Shown here: in pieces, positions 29,990 to 39,218 of the stretch
Layout of the letters: each line of letters starts with the position of its first letter
How positions within the stretch are numbered: position 1 is the stretch's first letter
Assembly: GCA_947177445.1 (NCBI GenBank)
Contig: CAMWUL010000001.1
Location: 85,748 to 149,747 of the forward strand
Direction: 5' to 3'
Source of the DNA: an uncultured Lachnospiraceae bacterium
GTDB lineage: Bacteria > Bacillota > Clostridia > Lachnospirales > Lachnospiraceae
Length of the DNA stretch: 64,000 nt
Position numbers and translations under genes: made by a program
The notes under the pieces: model-generated
Seen by the model: the letters and a program-made list of their open reading frames with translations, nothing else
What the model was told of the DNA's origin: nothing
Database searches by the model: none

Positions 29990-31114
29990 TTATACGTGAA
30001 AATGAATCAGACGGATACGGTCTGCCAGGGATGGCGGGAGCCAGGGATCCTTGCTTCCCTGAACCGGATAGATCCAGACAAAAGTATTTCCCGCCTCCTG
30101 GTATTTTTCCAGAAGTCCTGTAAAATCATCGTATTGATTTGGAGACACAAAACAGGTCAGCGTATCCCGGGAACCTGAAAAAAGGTCTTCTTCAAAAGTC
30201 TTCACAAAATCAGCCACAGGCTTTTCCAGGTCGATTCTGGCCAGTGCCCTGCATACGGCGTCCAGCTGGCCTTCTCCGGCTCTGGAGGCCACGGATACCG
30301 GTTTATCCGTAAACAAATCCATTCCGTTTCCCCGGCACGACACCTGTATGCCCTGACTCAGAAAGGCGGCGCACAGACCGGCGGCAATGCGCAGGGACAT
30401 TTCCACGCTTTCTTCCTTTTTCAGCACATTATCATCCTGTATATTCAAAAAAATCCTGACACTTTTCAAGGCCGTGAAATTTTTTTGGTTTACCATCAAT
30501 CCGCCTGTTTTTGCGCTGGCTTTCCAGTTGATGCTGCGCATTTGATCATAGGGCTGATATTCCCGGATTCCCCTGTATTCAAAGGGATCCTCCAGCAAAT
30601 GCCGTCTGGCCAGAACCTCTCCGTTGAGCCAGGTAAAGGTTTTTCGAAGCTCGCTGCTGTCGTAGGGCCGCGGGTAGACATAGATACTGGTCTGCAGGGA
30701 CTGTTCGGCAGTCAGCTGAGCCGTAAAAAACAGGTCAGAGGACACCAGACCAGCATGGTCAATGGTATAATAGCCTCTCCGCCCGCCGGTAAATGTCAGA
30801 GTCCGGGTAACTTTCTCTCCCCCGCCCACCCGGAAAATGTCATTGCGGTAAAACTGATCCGTGGTTCGGGAACCCCTGGCATCCTGGAAAATCAAATGGC
30901 GGTCAGTCCGGAATTTAACCTTCAGCATAGGAAGCGGAAGCTGTTTTTTATTGATTAATATTTCCTTCAGTTCGCCCTGCTCTCCCTCCATTATGTGATC
31001 CTGGACGAACTGTACCTGGACGGTTAAATGTCTCAGCCAGAACCTCTGATAAAGAATGCGCTGGAGCAGGAACAAAACGGAAAAAGTAAGCCCGATTACC
31101 AAAAGCCGGATCAT
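29990..31114 (-). CDS. DUF58 domain protein
   Basis: A 374-residue protein with two close N-terminal hydrophobic segments (MIRLLVIGLTFSVLFLL) and the DUF58 core near 195-225 (DPFEYRGIREYQPYDQMRSI). It is the usual partner of MoxR ATPases and resembles a von Willebrand A-type fold. The ATG at 31114 overlaps the moxR stop as ATGA; the longer upstream frame lies inside moxR and is rejected. Confidence 0.88.
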   Translation of the reverse strand: MIRLLVIGLTFSVLFLLQRILYQRFWLRHLTVQVQFVQDHIMEGEQGELKEILINKKQLPLPMLKVKFRTDRHLIFQDARGSRTTDQFYRNDIFRVGGGEKVTRTLTFTGGRRGYYTIDHAGLVSSDLFFTAQLTAEQSLQTSIYVYPRPYDSSELRKTFTWLNGEVLARRHLLEDPFEYRGIREYQPYDQMRSINWKASAKTGGLMVNQKNFTALKSVRIFLNIQDDNVLKKEESVEMSLRIAAGLCAAFLSQGIQVSCRGNGMDLFTDKPVSVASRAGEGQLDAVCRALARIDLEKPVADFVKTFEEDLFSGSRDTLTCFVSPNQYDDFTGLLEKYQEAGNTFVWIYPVQGSKDPWLPPSLADRIRLIHFHV

Positions 31115-32061
31115 AACGTAAAATCCTCTGTGGGAACAGGCAGCGTATCCAGAATCCCCTGGATCAGCATTTTTGCACTGCCGGAACCGCCGGCGCCGTA
31201 GCCCAGCACAAGCCTGTGGGCCAAAACGGGAACGGCCAATGCTTTCATATCGTCCGGGATGACATAGCTTCGGCCATCCAGCCATGCATAAGCCTTGGCA
31301 CACCGCAGCAAAGCAAGACTTCCCCTGGGGGAAACGCCCATGACCACCTGTTCACCTGTTCTGGAAGCGGCGGCTATGTCTACAATATAACCACGGATAC
31401 ACGGATGGACAAAAACCTTTTCCGCTTCATTCGCTGCCGCTTCCAGTTCATCCAGGGTTAAAACACTGCTCAGGTCTGAGAGGGGATCCTTATCCATATA
31501 CCGATCCAGAATGGATATCTCTTCTTCTCTGGAGGGCAGTCCCATGGAAAGCTTCATCATAAAGCGATCCAGCTGGGCCTCGGGAAGCGGAAAGGTTCCG
31601 GCGGTTTCCACCGGATTTTGAGTGGCAATTACAAAAAACGGAGAAGCGAGAGGATATGTTTCGCCGTCTATGGTAACCTGGTGCTCCTCCATACACTCCA
31701 AAAGTCCCGCCTGGGTCCTGGGAGTGGCCCGATTGATCTCGTCTGCCAACAGAATATTGGTAAAAACCGGTCCTGGGCGCAGCACAAACTCGTTTTTCTG
31801 CCGGTCAAAAATATTCAGTCCGGTGATATCGCTGGGAAGCAGATCCGGCGTAAACTGAATTCGGGCGAAATCTCCGGCAATGGTTTTTGCCAGCGTCTTG
31901 GCAAGCTTTGTTTTTCCGGTGCCGGGCAGATCCTCCAGCAGCACATGCCCCTTTGCCAGTAATGCGGTAAAGAGAAGCCTGGCGGTCTGCTCCTTGCCCA
32001 CGATCACCTGTCCGATCTGATTCAGAATCCGTTCTCCCAGCATTTTTCCATCGATTTCCAT
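31111..32061 (-). CDS. MoxR-family AAA+ ATPase
   Basis: A 316-residue AAA+ ATPase. Walker A is LPGTGKTKLAKT near 40-50, Walker B ILLADEINRA near 105, and the sensor region GTFPLPEAQLDRF near 155. MoxR proteins act as chaperones that assemble or activate partner complexes, here the DUF58 and membrane proteins downstream. AGGAG precedes the ATG. It is first in an operon with a near-consensus promoter. Confidence 0.92.
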   Translation of the reverse strand: MEIDGKMLGERILNQIGQVIVGKEQTARLLFTALLAKGHVLLEDLPGTGKTKLAKTLAKTIAGDFARIQFTPDLLPSDITGLNIFDRQKNEFVLRPGPVFTNILLADEINRATPRTQAGLLECMEEHQVTIDGETYPLASPFFVIATQNPVETAGTFPLPEAQLDRFMMKLSMGLPSREEEISILDRYMDKDPLSDLSSVLTLDELEAAANEAEKVFVHPCIRGYIVDIAAASRTGEQVVMGVSPRGSLALLRCAKAYAWLDGRSYVIPDDMKALAVPVLAHRLVLGYGAGGSGSAKMLIQGILDTLPVPTEDFTL

Positions 32062-32106
32062 AATGATCTCCTGTTTTGCGGCGCTCCATTCGTTTTACTT
32101 AAAAGT

Positions 32107-32122
32107 GCAGATGAAAATCTGC
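32107..32122. other. Small hairpin with GAAA tetraloop in the moxR leader
   Basis: GCAGAT-GAAA-ATCTGC is a perfect 6-bp stem with a GNRA loop on the + strand (TTTC on the moxR transcript). It lies at the very 5' end of the predicted moxR mRNA, where it could stabilise the transcript. There is no T-run. Confidence 0.35.
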
Positions 32123-32130
32123 TTTATGCA

Positions 32131-32159
32131 AGTATACCATAATAAACCAATCCGTGCAA
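32131..32159 (-). promoter_or_regulatory. SigmaA-type promoter of the moxR operon
   Basis: On the reverse strand, TTGCAC (32154-32159), a 17-bp spacer and TATACT (32131-32136). It lies about 70 bp upstream of the moxR ATG. Confidence 0.75.
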
Positions 32160-32180
32160 TTTTGGAGGAGGTTTTTCTAT

Positions 32181-32219
32181 ATGCAAGTACTAATTCTTTT
32201 TTTTTTGAATATTCTGTAA
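32181..32219 (+). CDS. Candidate 12-codon leader peptide
   Basis: GGAGGAGG at 32164-32171, a 9-nt spacer, then a 12-codon reading frame MQVLILFFLNIL ending in TAATAA. A run of ten T lies inside it. It ends 27 nt before the next gene's ATG. The ribosome site is stronger than that of the gene itself. It could be a leader peptide controlling the downstream gene, or chance. Confidence 0.35.
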   Translation: MQVLILFFLNIL

Positions 32220-32246
32220 TAAGCTTTTCGCAGCCGGAGGTTAAGA

Positions 32247-32600
32247 ATGAGCAATGTTTCCACGGAACAGAAGCTGCGGCTGGTACAGCAGGTTCGAAGC
32301 AGATACAGCGAAGATCAGCTTGACCTGACAAACAGGGAACGGATCCTCTATGGCAGGAGCAGCTTTCGAAGTGCGGAGGGACCCTGGGCGGAGCAATATC
32401 CGTATCCTGAGGATGCGCCAAGGCCCTCCTTGTTCAAAATCAGGCTTTTACTGGCCCTTGTGCTCTTTGGTGCCGTGATCGCCATGGATACCAGCGGAAT
32501 CAATGTGGCAGGGATCACGGCAGAAACGATTTTTGAGGCTATTTCTGTTGATTATGAGGACACCATCGATCAGTGGATCGATGCGGCAGGCGGCTTATAG
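32247..32600 (+). CDS. Small single-pass membrane protein, 117 aa
   Basis: Not a family I recognise. A charged N-terminal half (about 1-65) is followed by one membrane segment (IRLLLALVLFGAVIAM, about 67-83) and a short acidic outer tail. GGAGG lies 7 nt before the ATG. It is divergent from moxR and overlaps the end of the helicase gene by 6 nt, tail to tail. Confidence 0.7.
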   Translation: MSNVSTEQKLRLVQQVRSRYSEDQLDLTNRERILYGRSSFRSAEGPWAEQYPYPEDAPRPSLFKIRLLLALVLFGAVIAMDTSGINVAGITAETIFEAISVDYEDTIDQWIDAAGGL

Positions 32601-35600
32601 CTCTCCCATTAGAAAGCGGCAGGCGTTCATCAGGGTGTCAGGGGTCTTCCCTGCAATGAAATAGAAATCCAGCTGTTCCTCTCCTTCCGTATGAAGGTAA
32701 GTGCCGTAGGAAGGAAGGTCACAGCTGATGACCGGATTTTCTGAGGCTGTTAAAATGCCGAAGCCCTGGTCGGAGAACAAAAAGGGAAGCCCATCCTCAT
32801 GGGAAATATACCGTGCCGTCTGGCGCAGAGGAAGCATCTGTTGATCTTTAGGTCCCAGGGCAAAAACCTGTTCCTTTTTTACATATTCCAAAAAGAGCCA
32901 ATATTGTGATCCTCCTTTCGGGAAAGCTTCCGCCTGCCTGCATTCCCGTTTCCGCTCTGCCAGCAATGGCTTTTTGTCTCTGGTCAGGTAGCGTATGGCG
33001 CCTGTATTTTTTTCCGCCTGAAGGATCAGCTCTTCTGTGGAAAGCGTGACCATACCGCCGGTATCCTGATAGGTCCAGAAACGCTCAAGCCGGCGGGTCC
33101 GGATCCGCGGATGAGTGATATCCAGAATTTTGCCTCCCTTGGCAAAGGTCACCCGGATGATTCCGCTCCCGATAGGGCTTAGGCGCAGGACGCCGTACCG
33201 GCTCTGCAGGTACAGGCCGTCCGCCTGCTTTATGACCCAGCGCACAGAAAGATCTGCTTTTGCGTGCCCTAACGGACGCAGCTTTTCTGTGGGGGGAAGA
33301 TCGCCAAAGCGGGGAATATCCTGAGAAGCATTTTGACGCTTAACAGGAGCAGATGCCTGACCGGAAAGCCTCCGGGGAATCTGCGGGGAACCGGAAGAAA
33401 TGGCTTCTGGAGCGGCACTCCGCCGTGGATCTGGAGCGGCGGCAATCGCAGTCTTGGCGTCCTGCCGTGGACCAGCGGCAGTAATCGTGGGTCTGACTTT
33501 TTCCCGGGTGCCTGGCTGCGCTGCGGCTGATCGAACGCCTGGCCGGTTCTTTGCGGAGGCAATGGACAGTCTGGGAGAGGCCGGCGCGGACTCGGCAGAA
33601 GGCAGAGGAAGCTTAAGAGCAGGCTTTTTATTTTCCGGTACCGGGTCCGCGATCAGACCGGTAAGGTTCCCTGTATGAAGCACACACAATTCATGCAGCG
33701 CCCGGGTTGCCGCTACATAGAGCAGGCGTGCATGCCCGTCGTCCACAGGATACTCCTCCCGGGAGGGATCCAGGATTAATACCGCGTCAAATTCCAGACC
33801 CTTTGTGTATTCCACGGGAAGCACCATGATGCCGCTTCCAAATTCTGTTTTTTCCAGATCCTCCTCCAGAGTTTCCGGGCTGTTCTTCAGGGTGATGTGT
33901 TTTTCAAGCGCTTCTGCCGCCTGAAGCGCACTGTCCCGGCTGCGGCAGACTACCGCTATGGTAGGAAGGCTCCTCTCCTGCCAGTCCCGGCAGATTTCGG
34001 CAGCCCTGGCCCAGAGCGCTTCGGATTGGGAGGATACCAGCTTCACAGGGCTTCCGTGACGTATGATGGGCTCCACCGGATAGGTGACAAAGTCTCCATG
34101 ATGCAAAATATTTGTGGCAAAGTCAGAGATTTCCACCGTATTGCGGTAGCTCTTTTTCAAAATGCCAAAGCTGTCCATTTCATCTGCCAGAAACAGTGCT
34201 TTCAGCGCTTCCCAGTCGTTCAGTCCAACACCGAAGCGAATATTCTGGGACACGTCACCCATGATGGTATAGGTGCATCCGGTGACACAGAAATGCAGAC
34301 AATCATAAACCATCATTCCAAAATCCTGGGCTTCGTCTATAACCATGTGATGCGCTTCGCTGATCACCTCGGTCTCCTTTGTTCTTTTGTAGATATAGGC
34401 CAGTGCCGCCAGGTCGTAGACATCAAATTCGTCTCCCGGAGGATCCACCGGATATCCTTCGTCTGCCTGCCTTCGCAGAAAGGTATCATACAGGACATAG
34501 GTAGACTGCTTCCAGATATTGCTTCCGTATCTGTTTCGGTAAGCCTTTAAAATGGCTTTTTTTTCGGCATCCGTATATTTTATCCCTTTCCCGGAAAATT
34601 CGTCTTTGACCTTTATGTGCAGGCGCTCGTTCAGCATATTGATTTTACTCTGAATAGAAATTTTGGGATTTTGCATCACATACCGCCGGACAGCCTGTCC
34701 GTCTGCCAGCAGTATCAGCTTCTCCGGGTCCGTTTCCTGTCCGTTTGTCTGGTCAAATACGCCTGTCTGTCCGTTCTGAATGCCTTCCACAAACTGGCGG
34801 GGATTCAGATAGATGGATTCCATGAAAATCGTGCGCTGCTCCAGGTCGTCGCAAAAACGCTTTAAAGCCTGGAACCATGTGCCGCTTCCCTTAATCCGTC
34901 CGGCTGCTTCCTGATCCGCTTTTCGGATCCGGTATTTTTTTGGATCCCAGTCCTCATAAAGCAGACGGACAAAAAGCTGTTCCATGGTCATCTGCCGGAC
35001 ACCGTACACGTCCAGATCCGGAAGCACGCCGGTGATATAGTTCAGCAGGATCCGGTTGCTTCCCACGATATAAAAGTCCTCCGGGCGAAAGCGGTCCGGG
35101 TAATTGTACAGAATATAGGAGATCCGGTGCATGGCCACCGTGGTTTTTCCGGAACCGGCTACTCCCTGGACAATCACATTATGATAGGGAGACCTGCGGA
35201 TGATCTCATTCTGTTCCTTCTGAATCGTGGCCACGATCTCTCCCAGCACCGCCTGTTTGCTGCGCGCCAGATACTTGGTCAGCAGATCGTCGTTGGAAAT
35301 CACTTCACTGTCAAAATAGTCCAGCAGCTTTCCCTGCTCGATCTCATAAGTGCGTTTCAGCTGCAGATCGATATTCAGCGGTTTGCCGTCCGGGGCCGGA
35401 TAACTGCACTGGCCCAGACCGTTTTCATAATAGGCGTTGGCCACCGGCGCACGCCAGTCTATGACTGTCTGATGAGTTGTGTCCCTGGAGATGCCTCCCC
35501 TGCCGATATAGAGCGATTCATCCTTGTCCAGGGCCTCATCGTGGAAGCAGATCCTTCCGAAATAAGGCTTGTTCTGCGCCTTTTCATTTCGTTCCAATGC

Positions 35601-35828
35601 TCTTTTCATATGGTCGTGCAAGGTGATGGTGTTGGTCAGAATCGTGTACACCTCGGCGTCATTATCGTGATAATGCTCCAGCATTTCATCGATATCAGCC
35701 TTCATTTCCCGAACCTGTCGGCCAAAGCTTTCCATGTTGGCATGGATTACAGCAAGTGTCTCTTTCAGGTGCTTCTCCTCGTCCTGGCGGGAGGTTCCCT
35801 GAACGTGCTTTTCCTTCTCCGGTTTCAT
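32595..35828 (-). CDS. helD: HelD-like UvrD-family helicase fused to a GH31 N-terminal-like domain
   Basis: Residues 1-720 are a HelD protein: N-terminal coiled-coil arm, Walker A GVAGSGKTT near 222-230, Walker B MVIDEAQDF near 496, and RLLYVAATRAL near 700. HelD removes stalled RNA polymerase from DNA. Then comes a Pro/Ala/Arg-rich linker (about 725-860). The last 215 residues match the beta-sandwich N-domain of GH31 glycosidases, with GLYLQSRYGVLRLSPIG, ARYISHEDGLPFLFSDQGFG, GTYLHTEGEEQLDFYFIAGK and a close at CRFLMG, exactly where the GH31 barrel would begin. The catalytic barrel is absent. The length (1077) far exceeds the usual 690-780 of HelD. AAAGGAG precedes the ATG. The frame is uninterrupted. 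Confidence 0.85.
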   Translation of the reverse strand: MKPEKEKHVQGTSRQDEEKHLKETLAVIHANMESFGRQVREMKADIDEMLEHYHDNDAEVYTILTNTITLHDHMKRALERNEKAQNKPYFGRICFHDEALDKDESLYIGRGGISRDTTHQTVIDWRAPVANAYYENGLGQCSYPAPDGKPLNIDLQLKRTYEIEQGKLLDYFDSEVISNDDLLTKYLARSKQAVLGEIVATIQKEQNEIIRRSPYHNVIVQGVAGSGKTTVAMHRISYILYNYPDRFRPEDFYIVGSNRILLNYITGVLPDLDVYGVRQMTMEQLFVRLLYEDWDPKKYRIRKADQEAAGRIKGSGTWFQALKRFCDDLEQRTIFMESIYLNPRQFVEGIQNGQTGVFDQTNGQETDPEKLILLADGQAVRRYVMQNPKISIQSKINMLNERLHIKVKDEFSGKGIKYTDAEKKAILKAYRNRYGSNIWKQSTYVLYDTFLRRQADEGYPVDPPGDEFDVYDLAALAYIYKRTKETEVISEAHHMVIDEAQDFGMMVYDCLHFCVTGCTYTIMGDVSQNIRFGVGLNDWEALKALFLADEMDSFGILKKSYRNTVEISDFATNILHHGDFVTYPVEPIIRHGSPVKLVSSQSEALWARAAEICRDWQERSLPTIAVVCRSRDSALQAAEALEKHITLKNSPETLEEDLEKTEFGSGIMVLPVEYTKGLEFDAVLILDPSREEYPVDDGHARLLYVAATRALHELCVLHTGNLTGLIADPVPENKKPALKLPLPSAESAPASPRLSIASAKNRPGVRSAAAQPGTREKVRPTITAAGPRQDAKTAIAAAPDPRRSAAPEAISSGSPQIPRRLSGQASAPVKRQNASQDIPRFGDLPPTEKLRPLGHAKADLSVRWVIKQADGLYLQSRYGVLRLSPIGSGIIRVTFAKGGKILDITHPRIRTRRLERFWTYQDTGGMVTLSTEELILQAEKNTGAIRYLTRDKKPLLAERKRECRQAEAFPKGGSQYWLFLEYVKKEQVFALGPKDQQMLPLRQTARYISHEDGLPFLFSDQGFGILTASENPVISCDLPSYGTYLHTEGEEQLDFYFIAGKTPDTLMNACRFLMGEL

Positions 35829-35933
35829 TTGATGCTCCTTTCCTGGGTTTACTGATACCTCATAATAGTAACGTAAATTTTAAAAAAATACTAGACTTTT
35901 CTTTTGGTTTCTGATATGATGAATAATGAAGTG

Positions 35934-35972
35934 TGCAGAAAAAAAGTGTGACCTGTCGGGTCACACTTTTTT
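35934..35972. terminator. Terminator after the his operon
   Basis: Stem GTGTGACC / GGTCACAC with a 5-nt loop, flanked by seven A on one side and six T on the other, 33 bp past the hisIE stop. It works in either direction by sequence; only hisIE uses it. Confidence 0.85.
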
Positions 35973-36004
35973 CTGATAAAGTCACGAGTCTGCGAAGCAA
36001 ATTG

Positions 36005-37291
36005 CTATCGATCTGCCAGTTCTCTGGTAACTTCCTCCCAGCTGATGTCCTTTTCCGCCATAAGAACCATCATATGATATAGAAAGTCGCTGATCTCATA
36101 TTTTACTTCATTTGCACCGGGATTTTTGGCGGCAATCACAATTTCCGTGGCCTCCTCTCCCAGCTTTTTCAGTATCTTGTCAAGTCCCTTGTCAAAGAGA
36201 TAATTGGTATAGGATCCCTCCTTAGGGTGCTGCTTCCGGTCTCTGATCACATCCAGCACCTGGGAAAACACCTGCAGAGGATTATCGGTTTCCTCATAAT
36301 CCTTTTTCGTGATTTCGTGGAAGAAACAGCTCCTTTCACCTGTGTGGCAGGCCGCGCCGATCTGGGATACCTTCGCCAGGATCGTATCCATATCGCAGTC
36401 GGCCGTAAGACCTTTCACATATTGGAAATGGCCGCTGGTGGCGCCCTTTTGCCAAAGCTCGTTCCGGCTTCGGCTGTAGTAGGTCATTCTGCCGGTGAGA
36501 AGCGTCTGCTCATAGGCCTCTTCATTCATATAGGCCACCATCAAAACCTCCCGGGTCCGATAGTCCTGTACCACCACAGGCACCAGCCCGTCGTTGTTTT
36601 TCTTAAAATCCTGCCACCCATATGCGGCCTCAAGGGTTTCCACCATAATCCCGTTTTCCCTGCACAGATTCTTCAGTGCCAGAATATCCCGGCAGTTGTC
36701 GTTGATGGTATTTCCCGTGACTCCGCACACATGCTCGTGGGCAAATATTTCCATAAGCTTGTTCAGGGCAATCTGATTGATCTGAACATAAAAGGGCAGA
36801 CCGGTTGCGCTTTCCGTTTCCCTGATCTGATGAGGATTCATCAGAAGCAGGCAGGAAACGTATTGATCCAGAAGCTCCCGGTTTTCGTCCAGCACCCCGG
36901 GATCGTTGTAGGAGGCCAGAATCCGGTTCCTGCCAAACTTCAGGGATACGGTTTCGGTCAGGGCAATATTGCTCTCCTTCTCATAGTCCAGTACGGCCCG
37001 CCTGCAGCCTGCGTACAGCAGTTTTTTTACGTCCTCCATACGTTGTATGTTTCCGGCGCCCGTCACATCCATCTGTGCCATGGCGCAGATTTCCTTCAAA
37101 AGATCCAGCGCAGCTTCATGCTCTTCGTCCCCCTGGGACATATCAAATACGATCAGTTCATCCACATTGTTTTCATTGTAGAGCTGCACCAGGCGCAGCG
37201 GGTCCGTTTCCACCACGCTGGTATCCGAAAGGCCCTTTACCGCATGGCCCCGGTATAAATAAATGCAGGATACGAATTTTTTTACTATCAT
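36005..37291 (-). CDS. hisIE: HisIE fused to an N-terminal HisA/HisF-like domain
   Basis: Histidine steps 2 and 3. Residues about 225-325 are HisI (phosphoribosyl-AMP cyclohydrolase; [20 protein letters not shown] and the DCDMD / CHTGERSCF metal-site cysteines). Residues about 330-428 are HisE (phosphoribosyl-ATP pyrophosphatase; [14 protein letters not shown]). The first 215 residues look like a degenerate HisA/HisF half-barrel ([25 protein letters not shown]), with the catalytic pattern eroded. This three-part form is found in Lachnospiraceae as I recall. AGGGAG precedes the ATG. Last gene of the operon. Confidence 0.88.
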   Translation of the reverse strand: MIVKKFVSCIYLYRGHAVKGLSDTSVVETDPLRLVQLYNENNVDELIVFDMSQGDEEHEAALDLLKEICAMAQMDVTGAGNIQRMEDVKKLLYAGCRRAVLDYEKESNIALTETVSLKFGRNRILASYNDPGVLDENRELLDQYVSCLLLMNPHQIRETESATGLPFYVQINQIALNKLMEIFAHEHVCGVTGNTINDNCRDILALKNLCRENGIMVETLEAAYGWQDFKKNNDGLVPVVVQDYRTREVLMVAYMNEEAYEQTLLTGRMTYYSRSRNELWQKGATSGHFQYVKGLTADCDMDTILAKVSQIGAACHTGERSCFFHEITKKDYEETDNPLQVFSQVLDVIRDRKQHPKEGSYTNYLFDKGLDKILKKLGEEATEIVIAAKNPGANEVKYEISDFLYHMMVLMAEKDISWEEVTRELADR

Positions 37292-37317
37292 ATGTAAACT
37301 CCCTTGCGTTTTTGCCT

Positions 37318-37911
37318 TTAAAGACTTCCTTTGGTGCTCAATACATCCTTGATCCGGGGGTCGAAGCCGGAAGCCGTATCCAAAGCTTTGGCAAAGGCCT
37401 TGAACATGGCTTCTATCATATGGTGGGTATTGATGCCGTCCAGCAGACGGAGGTGCAGGTTCATCGCCGCGTTGCAGGATACCCCGTAGAAAAACTCCCG
37501 TACCAGCTCTGTATCCAGATCTCCCACCCTTCCGGACGGGAAGGAACAGTCAAAATTCAGCCAGGGTCTTCCGCCCAGATCCACAGCGCACAGTACCAGC
37601 GCATCGTCCATGGGAAGAATCGCAGAGCCATATCTGCGTATTCCCCTCTTATCTCCCAGGGCCTGAGACAACGCCTGGCCAATTACGATGCCTGTATCCT
37701 CCACCGTGTGGTGTCCGTCCACATGCAGATCCCCCTCCGCGCGGCAGCATAAATCAAAAAGACCATGTCTGGCAAAGCCCTCAAGCATGTGATCAAAAAA
37801 TCCGATGCCGGTGGAAATATCCGCCGCCCCGGAACCGTCCAGATTCAGGGTGACGGCTATATGAGTTTCCCGGGTGCTTCGTTCCACCGATGCAATTCTC
37901 TTTTCTTCCAT
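37318..37911 (-). CDS. hisB: Imidazoleglycerol-phosphate dehydratase
   Basis: 197 residues, full length for monofunctional HisB, with the metal-binding repeats [18 protein letters not shown] and [10 protein letters not shown]. It makes imidazole-acetol phosphate in histidine synthesis. It starts 8 bp after the hisD stop, with GAGAGAGG as ribosome site. Confidence 0.95.
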   Translation of the reverse strand: MEEKRIASVERSTRETHIAVTLNLDGSGAADISTGIGFFDHMLEGFARHGLFDLCCRAEGDLHVDGHHTVEDTGIVIGQALSQALGDKRGIRRYGSAILPMDDALVLCAVDLGGRPWLNFDCSFPSGRVGDLDTELVREFFYGVSCNAAMNLHLRLLDGINTHHMIEAMFKAFAKALDTASGFDPRIKDVLSTKGSL

Positions 37912-37919
37912 GAATTAAT

Positions 37920-39218
37920 TTACCTCTCTCCCTCAAAGCGAATCCGAATGCTGTCCGCGTGGGCAGTCAGCCCTTCGCTTTCGGCAAAAAGCTCGATATC
38001 CCGGTGCACCTTTTCCAGCGCCTCTCTGGAGTAGGAAATAATGCTTGTTTTCTTTATAAAATCATCTACGCTCAGCGGTGAAAAAAACCTGGCCGTGCCG
38101 TTGGTGGGCAGAATGTGATTGGGGCCCGCAAAGTAATCGCCCAGCGGCTCCGAAGCGTAAGGTCCCATAAATATGGCGCCGGCGTTTCTGATCCGGGTCA
38201 TGACCTCAAAGGGATTGGCCGTAAGAATCTCCAGGTGCTCGGAAGCGATCTCGTTTACCGTATCCACGGCATCCTCCATGCTTTCCGCCAGCAGAATGTA
38301 TCCGTAGCGCTTCAGGGATTCTTCAATGATGGCCTTTCTGGGCTGCTGTGCGGTAAACTGGTCCACCCGGCAAGAAACCTCCTCGGCGAGTTTTTCGGAG
38401 GTGGTAATCAGGATGGCGCTGGCCAGCTCGTCGTGCTCCGCCTGAGACAACAGATCTGCCGCCACATACCCGGGATCCGCCGTATGGTCGGCCAGCACCA
38501 GGATTTCGCTGGGACCGGCAATGGAATCGATGCTCACATACCCATAGACGGCTTTTTTGGCCAATGCCACAAAAATATTTCCCGGACCTGTGATCTTATC
38601 CACCCTGGGAATCGACTCCGTGCCAAAGGCCAGGGCCGCAACGGCCTGGGCTCCGCCTGCCCGATAGATCCTGTCTGCTCCCGCCAGGTCTGCCGCCACA
38701 AGGGTTCCGGGATTGATTTTTCCGTCGGCTCCGGGAGGCGTGACCATGATCAGCTCCCTTACGCCTGCCACTTTTGCGGGAATGGCGTTCATCAGCACAC
38801 TGGAAGGGTATGCGGCTTTTCCGCCCGGCACATAGATGCCTGCCCGTGCGATGGGGGTGATCTTTATTCCCAGAATGGAGCCGTCCTCCTTGGTATCGAA
38901 CCAGCTGTTCCGAAGCTGTTTTTGATGAAAATGTTTGATATTCTCCGCCGATTCCCGGATCACCCGGACAAGCTCCGGATCCATACTGTCATAGGCTTCC
39001 CGAATCTCCTGGTCTGTAACCCGGATATTTTGAGCATTCAGCTCAAACCGGTCAAATTTTTTCGTGTATTCAAACAGCGCACTATCCCCGTTTGCTTTAA
39101 TGTTTTCTATAATTTCCCGGACTGTGGCTTCATATTGGGAATAATGGCCGGGACTTCTCTGCAGAAGGTCATTCATTATGAGGCGCCTGGTCTCCCCGGT
39201 AAGCTTTACGATTCTCAT
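37920..39218 (-). CDS. hisD: Histidinol dehydrogenase
   Basis: 432 residues, zinc enzyme doing the last two oxidations to histidine. The family signature is GPSEILVLADHTADPGYVA (about 225-245), followed by LSQAEHDELASAILIT. The ATG overlaps the hisG stop (ATGA), so the two are translationally coupled. Confidence 0.96.
   Translation of the reverse strand: MRIVKLTGETRRLIMNDLLQRSPGHYSQYEATVREIIENIKANGDSALFEYTKKFDRFELNAQNIRVTDQEIREAYDSMDPELVRVIRESAENIKHFHQKQLRNSWFDTKEDGSILGIKITPIARAGIYVPGGKAAYPSSVLMNAIPAKVAGVRELIMVTPPGADGKINPGTLVAADLAGADRIYRAGGAQAVAALAFGTESIPRVDKITGPGNIFVALAKKAVYGYVSIDSIAGPSEILVLADHTADPGYVAADLLSQAEHDELASAILITTSEKLAEEVSCRVDQFTAQQPRKAIIEESLKRYGYILLAESMEDAVDTVNEIASEHLEILTANPFEVMTRIRNAGAIFMGPYASEPLGDYFAGPNHILPTNGTARFFSPLSVDDFIKKTSIISYSREALEKVHRDIELFAESEGLTAHADSIRIRFEGER

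Noticed and set aside
35892..35972. A + strand promoter-like pair (TAGACT, 17 bp, TATGAT) followed by the his terminator, which would give a 45-nt RNA
   Set aside because: The -35 is weak and the terminator is explained by hisIE. No conserved structure besides the terminator hairpin.
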